A DNA stretch of 13,689 nt from an uncultured Oscillospiraceae bacterium. Lineage in GTDB: Bacteria; Bacillota; Clostridia; Oscillospirales; Ruminococcaceae. The stretch's first letter is position 1. Every line of letters begins with the position of its first letter. Position numbers and translations under genes: made by a program. The stretch lies in contig CAJMEU010000075.1 of assembly GCA_905212515.1 (NCBI GenBank), forward strand, positions 1 to 13,689. Reading direction: 5' to 3'. The notes below the pieces were generated by a model that was not told the DNA's origin, did not search any database, and saw nothing but the letters and a program-made list of their open reading frames with translations. This document shows, piece by piece, positions 6,459-12,126 of this stretch.

Positions 6459-6681
6459 GCTCTTCTTCCTCCGTGTGTGTCAGCGGGCACATCTGCCCCC
6501 GCTCGTGAAATGGGTCCAGCAGCCACTCGTCCGTCAGCCGGCAGCTGTAACGCTTGAAGTTTTCCTCGCTCCGGCAAAACAGCCGGCAGTATTGGCAGAC
6601 CGCCTTGTCCTTGGGGAAGCTGATCTGGATGCGCAATTCCAGCCTGGTGTAATAAGGGATGCCGTCCGGGAACTCGCTCAT
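6379..6681 (-). CDS. Cys-rich phage protein (MSEFPDG family)
   Basis: 100 residues from ATG 6681: MSEFPDGIPYYTRLELRIQIS. The body holds cysteines in a CQYCRLFC cluster plus a later YSCRL and MCPLT, consistent with a small zinc-binding domain. Small proteins with this same opening and a CPLT end recur in clostridial phage early regions, with no assigned function. The start directly follows the stop (TAA) of the 51-residue gene and lacks a clear ribosome binding site, so coupling is likely. The frame continues about 25 codons past THTEEEEHD and overlaps the next gene by 80 bases. The low-complexity tail (GGGQPRGGAPE) looks like read-through into that gene rather than conserved protein, so the natural stop may have been lost. 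Confidence 0.65.
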   Translation of the reverse strand: MSEFPDGIPYYTRLELRIQISFPKDKAVCQYCRLFCRSEENFKRYSCRLTDEWLLDPFHERGQMCPLTHTEEEEHDGSAYLSARPQEAAGGGQPRGGAPE

Positions 6682-6682
6682 C

Positions 6683-6838
6683 TTATGTAGGCTCATCCAC
6701 CAGCACCCCCAGCGCCGCCAGCTCTTCCGCGTAGTCACGCCGACGCAGTTTTAGCTCGATGATCTCGTCGTCGATGTCCTGCACGGCCTCCAGCAGCCGC
6801 TCGACCACCGTATCAGCCTGCGCGCGTGTCATTGACAT
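6683..6838 (-). CDS. Small acidic coiled-coil protein, 51 residues
   Basis: A short frame starts MSMTRAQADTVVERL at ATG 6838, with AAAGG about six bases upstream, and ends TAA at 6683 (ATG 6832 is an in-frame alternative). The sequence is a single amphipathic helix-rich chain: VVERLLEAVQDIDDEIIELK followed by LRRRDYAEELAALGVLVDEP. Heptad-like leucine/isoleucine spacing suggests a coiled coil and dimerisation. Support for being real comes from position: it overlaps the end of the membrane-protein gene and leads directly into the MSEFPDG gene, filling an otherwise unexplained 150-base gap in a compact operon. The function is unknown. Confidence 0.6.
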   Translation of the reverse strand: MSMTRAQADTVVERLLEAVQDIDDEIIELKLRRRDYAEELAALGVLVDEPT

Positions 6839-7085
6839 CCACCGCCTTTTGTGTTACATTGTAGGTGCAATATTTGCATGTGCCCTTGACGGGGGTTCCG
6901 GCCCTGTCTTGGGCTTTTTTTATGTCCAGCTTGTCCGCCGCCTTGCAGCACTGTAGCGCTGCCGCCGCGTATACGGCCAACATCAGGGCCGATCCCCAGG
7001 TGCGCGTGGCGATAAATCCCTCCAGCGCCGCCAGCGTCAGCACCGCCCACAGGCAGCCGGCCAGGCGCAGTAAAAAAGCTTTCAC
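6813..7085 (-). CDS. Small membrane protein, two predicted TM segments
   Basis: 90 residues from GTG 7085, in a GTGA overlap with the preceding stop and with GGAGG seven bases upstream. Two hydrophobic stretches, roughly residues 3-25 (FLLRLAGCLWAVLTLAALEG) and 31-47 (GSALMLAVYAAAALQCC), are separated by a short polar loop (IATRTW). A hydrophilic C-terminal half follows, with a CKYC pair. The likely topology is a helical hairpin with a cytoplasmic tail. The family is not recognised. In early phage operons, such proteins can act in superinfection exclusion or host takeover, but nothing here proves that. Confidence 0.6.
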   Translation of the reverse strand: MKAFLLRLAGCLWAVLTLAALEGFIATRTWGSALMLAVYAAAALQCCKAADKLDIKKAQDRAGTPVKGTCKYCTYNVTQKAVDVNDTRAG

Positions 7086-7297
7086 AGGCTCACCTCCGTC
7101 AGCAGCGGCGCGGGCTTGCCCCGCACTTCCTCTAGCCGGGCGTTGGCCGCCGCCAGCAAAATGCCGTCGATGCGTTCCGCCGCCCGCGCCAGCGTCCGTG
7201 AAAGCTCTTGGCGGTACACGGTGCCGTTGTGCTTGGCCAGCGCGAACAGCGCCTTGTCCATCTCCGGGGTGGTAATTAGGTCAACCCTCGTTTCCAT
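7082..7297 (-). CDS. Hypothetical small phage protein
   Basis: 71 residues, METRVDLITTPEMDKALFAL, from ATG 7297, which directly abuts the TGA of the preceding gene; GGAGGG lies seven bases upstream. The chain looks fully helical (ALFALAKHNGTVYRQELSR, then RIDGILLAAANARLEEVRG) and basic-acidic mixed, without cysteines or a recognisable motif. A DNA- or protein-binding helical bundle is possible. No family is recognised. It belongs to the same leftward unit as its neighbours. Confidence 0.6.
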   Translation of the reverse strand: METRVDLITTPEMDKALFALAKHNGTVYRQELSRTLARAAERIDGILLAAANARLEEVRGKPAPLLTEVSL

Positions 7298-7519
7298 TCA
7301 TCGTCCCTCCTCAATCCTGATGACTTCGGCCTTGATCATATCCTCCAGCCATTCGTAGAACTTTCCTCGAAAAATCATGGGCACCCGCTGCCTGCCGCGC
7401 AGGCAGACGCCAAAGGGGAACTTGCCTTGTTCCAGCCCATCCAATAGAAGCGTCTCGGTGACCGAGACATTGTTGGCCCGCAGCGCCTCGCAGCATTCGT
7501 GCACCGTCATTGTGTTCAT
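7298..7519 (-). CDS. Small phage DNA-binding-like protein (winged-HTH/excisionase-like)
   Basis: 73 residues from ATG 7519 with GAGGTG five bases upstream (an internal ATG at 7510 is possible). The opening MTVHECCEALRANNVSVTET reads like the first helix-turn-helix of excisionase/MerR-type winged domains. It is followed by LLDGLEQGKFPFGVCLRG and a C-terminal FRGKFYEWLEDMI. Small proteins with this 'LLDGLEQGKFPFG' signature are frequent in clostridial phage early regions. If the fold is right, it could be an excisionase or a phage regulator. Its leader (GAGGTGAAACC before ATG) is identical to that of the gene at 7825-8004. Confidence 0.62.
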   Translation of the reverse strand: MNTMTVHECCEALRANNVSVTETLLLDGLEQGKFPFGVCLRGRQRVPMIFRGKFYEWLEDMIKAEVIRIEEGR

Positions 7520-7537
7520 GGTTTCACCTCACTTTCC

Positions 7538-7559
7538 GCCCGCCTTGTGCGGGCTTTAT
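7538..7559 (+). terminator. GC-rich hairpin with short T run
   Basis: GCCCGC at 7538-7543 pairs with GCGGGC at 7549-7554 around a five-base loop and is followed by TTTAT on the plus strand. It sits between the divergent 7519 gene start and the promoter of the rightward 93-residue gene. The T run is short, and no rightward gene lies to the left, so it may only shield against antisense transcription. The function is uncertain. Confidence 0.35.
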
Positions 7560-7571
7560 GTGTCCTTGGGC

Positions 7572-7600
7572 TTGCCCGCCTCCCGTGCCCGTGCTACAAT
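7572..7600 (+). promoter_or_regulatory. Sigma-A-type promoter for the rightward gene at 7623
   Basis: TTGCCC (7572-7577) and TACAAT (7595-7600) are separated by exactly 17 bases, a good match to TTGACA/TATAAT. The -10 box lies about 23 bases before the ATG at 7623, leaving room for the GGGGG ribosome binding site. It is oriented against the surrounding leftward operon. Confidence 0.6.
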
Positions 7601-7622
7601 GAAGCGGGAAGGGGGTGACATT

Positions 7623-7904
7623 ATGGACCGTATCTCTTTTGCCTCAAATGTCGTTGCTGAAAAAATTCTTGCTGATAATCAGGAAACAGTGTCCAGGCTC
7701 GCCGCGGATTTCCGAGCCGCAATCTTATCCGGTTCTCCCTTGGATGGTGTCGTACACAATATGCTTAAAGTATCGATTGCCATATCCACGGGGGCCATAT
7801 GGGCCACTCTTGAAGAGAAAGGCCTCATTTGGATTGACCGGGATGCACCGCCTTCACTGGAAATTGTGAATGGGAAAGATCGACCTGAATCAGATGATCG
7901 GTAG
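7623..7904 (+). CDS. Rightward hypothetical protein, probable moron
   Basis: 93 residues, MDRISFASNVVAEKILADNQ, from ATG 7623 with GGGGGTG seven bases upstream. The sequence is helical in its first two thirds (VSRLAADFRAAILSGS, then MLKVSIAISTGAIWATLEEK) and ends in a polar tail PESDDR. It is not a recognised family. Three things mark it as separate from its surroundings: it runs against the leftward early operon, has its own promoter (7572-7600), and is visibly more AT-rich in codon choice than its neighbours. A perfect inverted repeat beyond its stop (7938-7968) may terminate it. Its last 80 bases overlap the end of the opposed gene 7825-8004. This is the layout of a moron expressed in the lysogen; a role in host fitness or exclusion is a guess. 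Confidence 0.6.
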   Translation: MDRISFASNVVAEKILADNQETVSRLAADFRAAILSGSPLDGVVHNMLKVSIAISTGAIWATLEEKGLIWIDRDAPPSLEIVNGKDRPESDDR

Positions 7905-8004
7905 CCTGAATAATATCTTCTGGCGAGATAACCACCCGCCGCCCTTGCAGCTCCAATACAAGGGCGGCAATTTCTTTGGGTTGCCCTTCAAGAATGACCT
8001 TCAT
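7825..8004 (-). CDS. Small phage protein, 59 residues
   Basis: MKVILEGQPKEIAALVLELQ starts at ATG 8004, with GAGGTG five bases upstream; an in-frame ATG at 8040 lacks a ribosome binding site. The short opening strand followed by a PKEIAALVLELQ helix is a pattern often seen in small clostridial phage proteins of unknown function. It is the second gene of the leftward early operon. A perfect palindromic operator lies between it and the Cro-like gene. The 3' 80 bases overlap convergently with the rightward 93-residue gene, so transcripts of the two could interfere. Confidence 0.6.
   Translation of the reverse strand: MKVILEGQPKEIAALVLELQGRRVVISPEDIIQATDHLIQVDLSHSQFPVKAVHPGQSK
7938..7975 (+). 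terminator. Perfect 10-bp inverted repeat, probable terminator of the 7623 gene
   Basis: GCCGCCCTTG at 7938-7947 pairs perfectly with CAAGGGCGGC at 7959-7968 around an 11-base loop, followed by AATTTCTTT. It is 34 bases beyond the stop of the rightward gene and lies inside the coding part of the opposing 59-residue gene. The T-rich tail is imperfect, so termination strength is uncertain. Confidence 0.5.
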
Positions 8005-8034
8005 GGTTTCACCTCTACGAATAGTTTTGCTGTT

Positions 8035-8051
8035 GAGCACTATTAGTGCTC
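8035..8051. promoter_or_regulatory. Perfect 17-bp palindromic operator inside the Cro-gene end
   Basis: GAGCACTATTAGTGCTC is a perfect 8+1+8 palindrome and the best member of the operator set at 8270-8402. It covers the last two codons and the stop of the Cro-like gene and lies about 30 bases before the start of the next leftward gene (8004). A phage XRE regulator bound here could modulate transcription into the rest of the operon. Confidence 0.7.
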
Positions 8052-8252
8052 AAAATCGGCAAAAAAAATAGCTTGCACAGACTTGTGGTAATATTGCGCA
8101 ATGCGAACCTTTATCTCATCGCGCGGAATGCGGTCTCCCCGTTCATACATTGCCAATGCTGAGCGACTGATGCCCAGAGAAGCCGCGACTTCCGCGGCAT
8201 TCTGGGAGCCGCGAAGCGTACGTAAAACGGTACCAATTTGTTTCCCATTCAA
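8043..8252 (-). CDS. Cro-like XRE-family HTH regulator
   Basis: 69 residues starting MNGKQIGTVLRTLRG at TTG 8252. The upstream in-frame GTG at 8261 lies inside the AAGGAGGTG ribosome binding site, so TTG with six-base spacing is the better start. Residues 8-60 form a helix-turn-helix of the lambda-repressor/Cro type, with the recognition pair SLGISRSALAMYERGDRIP and the usual final IAQYYHKSVQAIFF. There is no dimerisation or peptidase domain. It is the first gene of the leftward early operon, divergent from the CI-like repressor, which is the Cro position. Its promoter (8290-8318) overlaps operators. Expected role: repress the lysogenic promoter and tune the early operon during lytic growth. 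Confidence 0.85.
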   Translation of the reverse strand: MNGKQIGTVLRTLRGSQNAAEVAASLGISRSALAMYERGDRIPRDEIKVRIAQYYHKSVQAIFFADFEH

Positions 8253-8269
8253 AACTTTCACCTCCTTGT

Positions 8270-8402
8270 GAGCACTTTTGGTGATTCCAATTATGCACTA
8301 TTTGTGCTCAAAAAGCAAGAGAAAATATGCACAAATAGTAATCAAAATTTTTGAGCACTTTTTGTGCAATATAGGGCTTGCGCCTGTGCACGAAATGTGA
8401 TA
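8270..8402. promoter_or_regulatory. Operator array of the lysis/lysogeny switch
   Basis: Five 17-base sites related to GAGCACTATTTGTGCTC occur at 8270-8286 (weaker), 8293-8309, 8327-8343 (half good), 8353-8369 and 8386-8402. Each has the GCAC and GTGC half-sites five bases apart, except for degenerate outer bases. Two of them overlap the leftward and rightward promoters. With the perfect copy at 8035 this makes six sites, a normal set for a CI/Cro-type switch. Confidence 0.75.
8290..8318 (-). promoter_or_regulatory. Leftward early promoter (Cro-like operon)
   Basis: On the minus strand TTGCTT (8318-8313) and CATAAT (8295-8290) are separated by 17 bases. The -10 box lies about 38 bases before the TTG start at 8252. 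An operator (8293-8309) fills the spacer and touches the -10 box, so repressor binding would block the promoter. Confidence 0.65.
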
Positions 8403-8406
8403 CTCT
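8378..8406 (+). promoter_or_regulatory. Rightward promoter of the repressor operon
   Basis: TTGCGC (8378-8383) and TACTCT (8401-8406) are separated by 17 bases, with a TGTGA stretch just upstream of the -10 box. The repressor ATG is at 8433. An operator at 8386-8402 lies in the spacer and overlaps the -10 box, implying autoregulation or Cro repression. Confidence 0.5.
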
Positions 8407-8432
8407 AAAGATACCAAAGATGAGGTGAGAAC

Positions 8433-8789
8433 ATGGCCAGTTTCTCTGAACGATTCAAACAACTTCGCCAGGAACGCGGGCTGACCCAGCAAGAACTAGC
8501 GGATGTGCTGAAAATATCGAAAAGCAGCGTTAATATGTATGAGCGGGGAGAGCGTGAACCGGGCTTCGAGACATTGGAGGCGATTGCGGATTTCTTTAAT
8601 GTAGATATGAATTTTCTGCTGGGGAAAAGCCCAGTGGAGAATCGCATGCTGGAGGACCCCCTCGCCGGCCAGCTCTTCGCGGCCTACGGTGAGGTGAAAA
8701 AGGAGTTCGACCAAGACGACATCGATGACATCAAGATGTTTATGTCCATGGTCGCAGAACGGAAAAGGAAGAAAAAAGGGAAGGAGTAA
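8433..8789 (+). CDS. XRE-family repressor, CI/ImmR-like
   Basis: 118 residues from ATG 8433 with GAGGTG five bases upstream. Residues 5-63 are a clear lambda-repressor-type helix-turn-helix (ERFKQLRQERGLTQQELADV, then ISKSSVNMYERGEREPGFET), ending IADFFNVDMNFLLG. The C-terminal 50 residues are acidic then very basic (DQDDIDDIKMFMSMVAERKR) and lack an S24 self-cleavage peptidase. Inactivation would therefore come from the metallopeptidase encoded seven bases downstream, as in the ImmR/ImmA pair of ICEBs1 and related phages. It should keep the prophage silent by binding the operators between it and the Cro-like gene. Confidence 0.9.
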   Translation: MASFSERFKQLRQERGLTQQELADVLKISKSSVNMYERGEREPGFETLEAIADFFNVDMNFLLGKSPVENRMLEDPLAGQLFAAYGEVKKEFDQDDIDDIKMFMSMVAERKRKKKGKE

Positions 8790-8796
8790 TAAGGTC

Positions 8797-9393
8797 ATGC
8801 GTGCGGCAGTTGATATTGAGACACTTTATGAGGACTTGAGCGAATTGGGTGTTGATGTCTTTTCCTGCCAGCTTTCCAAATTTGAAGCGATGGCTGAACC
8901 AGAGGGCTATCTCGGCGTCGATTATTCCAAAATACAAAGCGAAGCGCAGGAGCGCGAAATCCTCATCCACGAGGAGGGGCACTTCGCCACCAATACCTTT
9001 TATACCTATGACAGCCCTTTTACCATCCGCCAGCACCAAGAGAATATCGCCATCCGCCACGGATATAAAAAATATTACAGCCTGGAAAAACTTCTCGCAG
9101 CCATGGAGGAGGGATATACTGAGGTATGGGATTTGGCCGAGCACTTCGGCGTCTCGCAGGAGTATGTGCGGGAGATGTTGACCTATTACACCGGCGCCTG
9201 CGGCGTGGATTTCGCAAAGGAGCTGGCCATCCGCCGCCGGGATCGCGCCTTGTCTGAGGACCCTATTGCGCCGGAAACCTTGGAGCAGCTCAAAAGGGTA
9301 GGGGCGTCCTACTACGGCCCACTCACCGAAACAGACGCACAGGATATCCTGAGCCTGGAGGCATTCGTGCGGCAAAAGAAAGCAAAAAAATAA
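8797..9393 (+). CDS. ImmA/IrrE-family metallopeptidase (anti-repressor protease)
   Basis: 198 residues from ATG 8797 (AAGGAG ten bases upstream). The zinc protease motif HEEGH is at residues 58-62, in LIHEEGHFATNTFY, and E82 in the following QENIAIRHGYKK segment is a candidate third ligand. A second helical part (VWDLAEHFGVSQEYVREML) resembles a helix-turn-helix, as often found in this family. ImmA-type enzymes cleave their cognate ImmR repressor after DNA damage or other signals and so induce the element. The adjacency, shared orientation and lack of a peptidase in the repressor all support that partnership. The gene ends in A-rich sequence that doubles as the terminator of the opposing gene. 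Confidence 0.88.
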   Translation: MRAAVDIETLYEDLSELGVDVFSCQLSKFEAMAEPEGYLGVDYSKIQSEAQEREILIHEEGHFATNTFYTYDSPFTIRQHQENIAIRHGYKKYYSLEKLLAAMEEGYTEVWDLAEHFGVSQEYVREMLTYYTGACGVDFAKELAIRRRDRALSEDPIAPETLEQLKRVGASYYGPLTETDAQDILSLEAFVRQKKAKK

Positions 9394-9411
9394 GCGCCCT
9401 GTTAGAGCGCT
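9384..9411 (-). terminator. Intrinsic terminator of the leftward RHH gene
   Basis: On the minus strand AGCGC (9411-9407) pairs with GCGCT (9397-9393) around a nine-base loop, followed by TTATTTTTTT. It lies immediately after the stop of the RHH gene at 9414 and overlaps the end of the convergent ImmA-like gene. The five-pair stem is short, but the T run is good. Confidence 0.55.
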
Positions 9412-9413
9412 GT

Positions 9414-9587
9414 TCATTCCAATAAGATGGGTTCTTGTTCAAGTTCGAACTGGGCTACATGTTGGCGGATCAGGCGGGTCACTTCGGCGTTTCTGCTGCG
9501 GTCTTCATATTTGGCCACATAGTCTAATTTTTTCAGCAATTCTTTATCTATTCTAACAATAAATGTCGCTTCCTCCACAAAATACAC
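9414..9587 (-). CDS. Arc/CopG-type ribbon-helix-helix regulator 1
   Basis: 57 residues if started at GTG 9587, which has AGAGG upstream; an ATG at 9626 is in frame but lies inside the repeat array. The sequence TFIVRIDKELLKKLDYVAKY followed by DRSRNAEVTRLIRQHVAQFE is a textbook ribbon-helix-helix: a DNA-contacting strand (FIVRID), helix A, a turn with RNAE, and helix B. It is a paralogue of the gene at 9696-9884 (shared RNAE and LRQHV/IRQHV-QFE). A phased repeat array (9617-9655) sits immediately upstream, so autoregulation is likely. The regulated targets beyond itself are unknown; the pair separates the immunity genes from the accessory MBL gene. Confidence 0.75.
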   Translation of the reverse strand: MYFVEEATFIVRIDKELLKKLDYVAKYEDRSRNAEVTRLIRQHVAQFELEQEPILLE

Positions 9588-9616
9588 CGCCTTCCTCTTG
9601 TCAATAATATATCCAA

Positions 9617-9655
9617 ATGATATCATTATGATATGGATGATATTGAAACGATATC
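9617..9655. promoter_or_regulatory. Phased ATGATATC repeats, candidate RHH operator
   Basis: Four copies of an 8-mer occur in direct orientation: ATGATATC at 9617, ATGATATG at 9628, ATGATATT at 9637 and ACGATATC at 9648. Spacing is 11, 9 and 11 bases, close to one DNA turn. Ribbon-helix-helix proteins typically bind such tandem short sites cooperatively. The array lies between two RHH genes, just before the start of the first. Confidence 0.6.
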
Positions 9656-9695
9656 ACAAAATTTAAGAGGAAGCAGATTGGATCAGGTAAAAGGG

Positions 9696-9884
9696 TCAAA
9701 TACCGGTATATTCTTCTTCAGTAATTTCACCAAACTCTTTTTCAAATTGTTGCACATGCTGCCGCAATGTCCAAATGATTTCCGCATTGCGTGTTCTCCC
9801 GTAGTAAGAGGAGATATAATTTAACTTACCGGCCAGATCAGGATGCAGTTTTAAGGTGAAGTTCACATCATCATTTTTATACAT
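9696..9884 (-). CDS. Arc/CopG-type ribbon-helix-helix regulator 2
   Basis: 62 residues, MYKNDDVNFTLKLHPDLAGK, from ATG 9884 with GGAGGG ten bases upstream. The strand NFTLKLH, helix PDLAGKLNYISSYY, turn RTRNAE and helix LRQHVQQFEKEF make a ribbon-helix-helix fold. It matches the neighbouring gene at 9414-9587 at the RNAE turn and the RQHV-QFE helix, so the two arose by duplication. A possible -10 box (TATACT) lies upstream but has no good -35. The first gene follows after the repeat array, so this protein may regulate it, or the two may form heterodimers. From 9885 to 10036 I see no gene, only this leader and the start region of the rightward MBL gene. Confidence 0.72.
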   Translation of the reverse strand: MYKNDDVNFTLKLHPDLAGKLNYISSYYGRTRNAEIIWTLRQHVQQFEKEFGEITEEEYTGI

Positions 9885-10036
9885 CTCAAGGAAACCCTCC
9901 TAACAATACAATATCCTTAGTATACGTTGTTCTGCGGATTTCGGCACCTCAAAATCACCTGATGGGTATCTGTAAAGTGTTGAAAAATGTCGAAAAAGGT
10001 GAATTGATAGCGGATTCGTAAGAGAGGATAGTGAGA

Positions 10037-11161
10037 ATGAAACACAAATCAATAAAAAGCCTAGTGGTGGGTGTCGCGTCCTTCGTGGGTCTCATGGTTG
10101 TGCTTCCTCAATATCAGCCCAGCGTGGCAGAGACATCGCGGCCCTTGCAAACTGCTGCCTCATCTTTGGTGGCCAGCAATGCGCCGGCACAGTTACCGGC
10201 GGAATCTACATTTCAAATAGATTTCATCGATGTGGGCCAAGCTGACAGCGCCTTGGTGCGCTGCGATGGCCACGCCATGCTGATTGACGGCGGGAACGTG
10301 GCCGACAGCAGCCTGCTGTATACCTATTTGAAAGATAGGGCATTGGATCATCTCGGCTATGTAGTCGCCACCCATCCCCATGAAGATCATATCGGCGGCC
10401 TAGCCGGTGCCCTGAGCTACGCCACGGCGGATACGGTGCTGTCACCTGTAACGCAGTATGACGGCGATGCCTTTGCTGATTTCAAAAAGAAAGCAGGCAC
10501 GTTGCAGGTGCCCGCAGTAGGGGATTCTTTCGATTTGGGGTCGGCCACAGTACATATCCTGGGCCTGAACGCAGGTGAGGGAAACGATACGTCCATCGTC
10601 ATGAAACAACAATAAGGGCAAACATCATTCTTGTTCACCGGCGATGCAGAATATGCCGCCGAGCAGGTGGTGATGGACAGTGGCCAGGATTTGTCCGCCA
10701 CGGTGCTGAAAGTAGGCCACCATGGCAGTAGCACCAGTACGTCCTACCATTTTCTGCGTGAGGTCATGCCGCAATATGCCGTGATTTCCGTGGGCAAGGA
10801 TAATGCTTATGGGCATCCGGATGAAACGGTGCTCAGCCGTCTGCGGGATGCTGGCGCCGAGGTGCTTCGCACAGATTTGCAGGGGGACATCATTTGTACG
10901 TCCGATGGCCGCACGGTTACTTTCACCACCGAGAAAGAGGTGGAATCCCCCACCAACCCCACAGAGGCCGATGGCAGCGGGCAAATGGCACAGCAGCCCG
11001 CATCTGTGCCCGCGGGACAATATATCGGCAACCGCAACAGCTATAAATTCCACCGTATCACCTGCAGCACCTTGCCCAAGGAGAAGAACCGTATCTATTT
11101 TAACAGCAGAGAAGAGGCCGTCGCCGCAGGGATGCAGCCCTGTAAACGCTGTAACCCCTAA
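10037..11161 (+). pseudogene. Exported ComEC-like MBL-fold hydrolase with Ada-like zinc module, interrupted by one UAA
   Basis: The frame from ATG 10037 (AGAGG nine bases upstream) to 11161 would code for 374 residues but has a TAA at codon 193 (10613-10615). A signal peptide is clear: KHKSIKS, a hydrophobic core, and SVA at 29-31. The metallo-beta-lactamase fold shows FIDVGQADS (63-71), LIDGG, and the metal motif HPHEDH (113-118). After the stop the same frame resumes with SFLFTGDAE and VGHHGSSTS, which are standard parts of ComEC-type hydrolases. The C-terminus (IGNRNSYKFHRITC... ending PCKRCNP) is an Ada-like cysteine module common in secreted Firmicutes versions. The stop falls where relatives have a residue between two strands, so a single substitution (for example a Tyr codon) explains it. 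Possible states are a recent pseudogene, two cooperating fragments, readthrough or a sequencing error. It is followed by a lipoprotein gene. Confidence 0.82.
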
Positions 11162-11207
11162 TTGGATAACCGTCCGTAAAAAACGGATGTTATAGGAGGA
11201 AAAGAAA

Positions 11208-12116
11208 ATGAAAAAATTGATAGACACACTCTCCACTTTATCCGTCTTATTATCTTTAACAGCTTGCGGAGGTTCTAGCTCTGCGGCCGCACAGTCCGGT
11301 GCGCCCGCACCGGCTGTATCCTCCAGCGCATCCCCTGCGGAAAGTAAATCTGGAGCAGCGCCACAGCCTAAGGCCGAAGAAGCAGTGGTAGCAGAACAGG
11401 TGCTTGTTGATCAGGACGGCATCAAGATTACCGCAACGGGACTGGACCTGAAAGGCGTGATGGGCCCTGAAATGAAGGTGCTTATTGAAAATCAAGGCGA
11501 GAAAGATATTACGGTGCAAGTACGGGACATGTCTGTCAACGGCTATATGGTCGACACTTCAATGTCGGCCGAAGTGGTAGCGGGCAAAAAAGTAAATGAC
11601 AACATTACTTTTTTCAAAAGTGATATAGAAGAGTGTGGCATCAGTGCTTTTGCGGACATGGAGTTCCGTTTCCACATTTTTTCCACGGAGGATTGGAGCT
11701 CTGTGCTGGATACAGACATTATCCAAGTGCAGACTTCCCTGGCTGGCACCCATACCCAAACATATGATGATTCTGGAGAAAGTGTATTGGACCAGGATGG
11801 AATTAAGATCGTGTACAAAGGCATGGAGGACAGCCTAATGGGACCCTCGATGATGTTCTACATCGAAAATAACACAGATACAAAAATCACTGTGCAGCAG
11901 CGCAGCATGTCCATTGATGGCTTCATGATTGACGGTATCTTCTCACCGGAAGTCATGCCGGGCAAACGGGCAATCCAGGGAATCACGATCTTTAATTCTG
12001 ATCTCGAGGATAATGGTATTGAGACGCTGACCAGCGCGGAACTCAGCTTCCATATCTTCCAGTCAGACAACATGCAGGGACTTTTGGACTCAGATATGAT
12101 TACCATCACGCTTTAA
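11208..12116 (+). CDS. Lipoprotein with two tandem homologous domains
   Basis: 302 residues from ATG 11208 with AGGAGG eight bases upstream. The N-terminus is a lipoprotein signal (KKLIDTL, hydrophobic core, LTAC lipobox with Cys20), followed by a Ser/Ala/Pro-rich spacer to about residue 62. Residues 66-176 and 193-302 are repeats of one domain: LVDQDGIKITATGLD / VLDQDGIKIVYKGMED, then VLIEN / FYIEN, ITVQVRDMSVNGYMVD / ITVQQRSMSIDGFMID, and FRFHIF / LSFHIF. The pattern of short strands suggests an immunoglobulin-like or DUF4352-type beta fold displayed outside the membrane. No enzyme motif is seen, so binding is more likely. It sits 46 bases after the MBL gene in the same direction, so the two may be one surface-related cargo unit expressed by the lysogen. 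Confidence 0.8.
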   Translation: MKKLIDTLSTLSVLLSLTACGGSSSAAAQSGAPAPAVSSSASPAESKSGAAPQPKAEEAVVAEQVLVDQDGIKITATGLDLKGVMGPEMKVLIENQGEKDITVQVRDMSVNGYMVDTSMSAEVVAGKKVNDNITFFKSDIEECGISAFADMEFRFHIFSTEDWSSVLDTDIIQVQTSLAGTHTQTYDDSGESVLDQDGIKIVYKGMEDSLMGPSMMFYIENNTDTKITVQQRSMSIDGFMIDGIFSPEVMPGKRAIQGITIFNSDLEDNGIETLTSAELSFHIFQSDNMQGLLDSDMITITL

Positions 12117-12126
12117 AAAAGAACGG

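Noticed and set aside
5775..6557. Plus-strand open frame of 260 codons over the Sak4 and RHH genes
   Set aside because: It crosses several well-supported opposite genes, has no ribosome binding site and no recognisable protein features.
8740..9417. Minus-strand open frame of 225 codons opposite the ImmA-like gene
   Set aside because: The plus strand encodes the HEEGH protease; the opposite frame has no family features.
10613..10615. Programmed stop-codon recoding (selenocysteine or pyrrolysine)
   Set aside because: The codon is UAA, not UGA or UAG, and no special downstream structure is evident; nonsense mutation is simpler.
11173..11187. Hairpin TCCGT-AAAAA-ACGGA between the MBL and lipoprotein genes as a terminator
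   Set aside because: The five-pair stem has no T run after it on either strand, so termination is not supported.
10625..11236. Minus-strand open frame of 203 codons over the second half of the MBL gene
   Set aside because: Shadow of the MBL C-terminal half, whose GDAE, HHGS and cysteine motifs are convincing on the plus strand.
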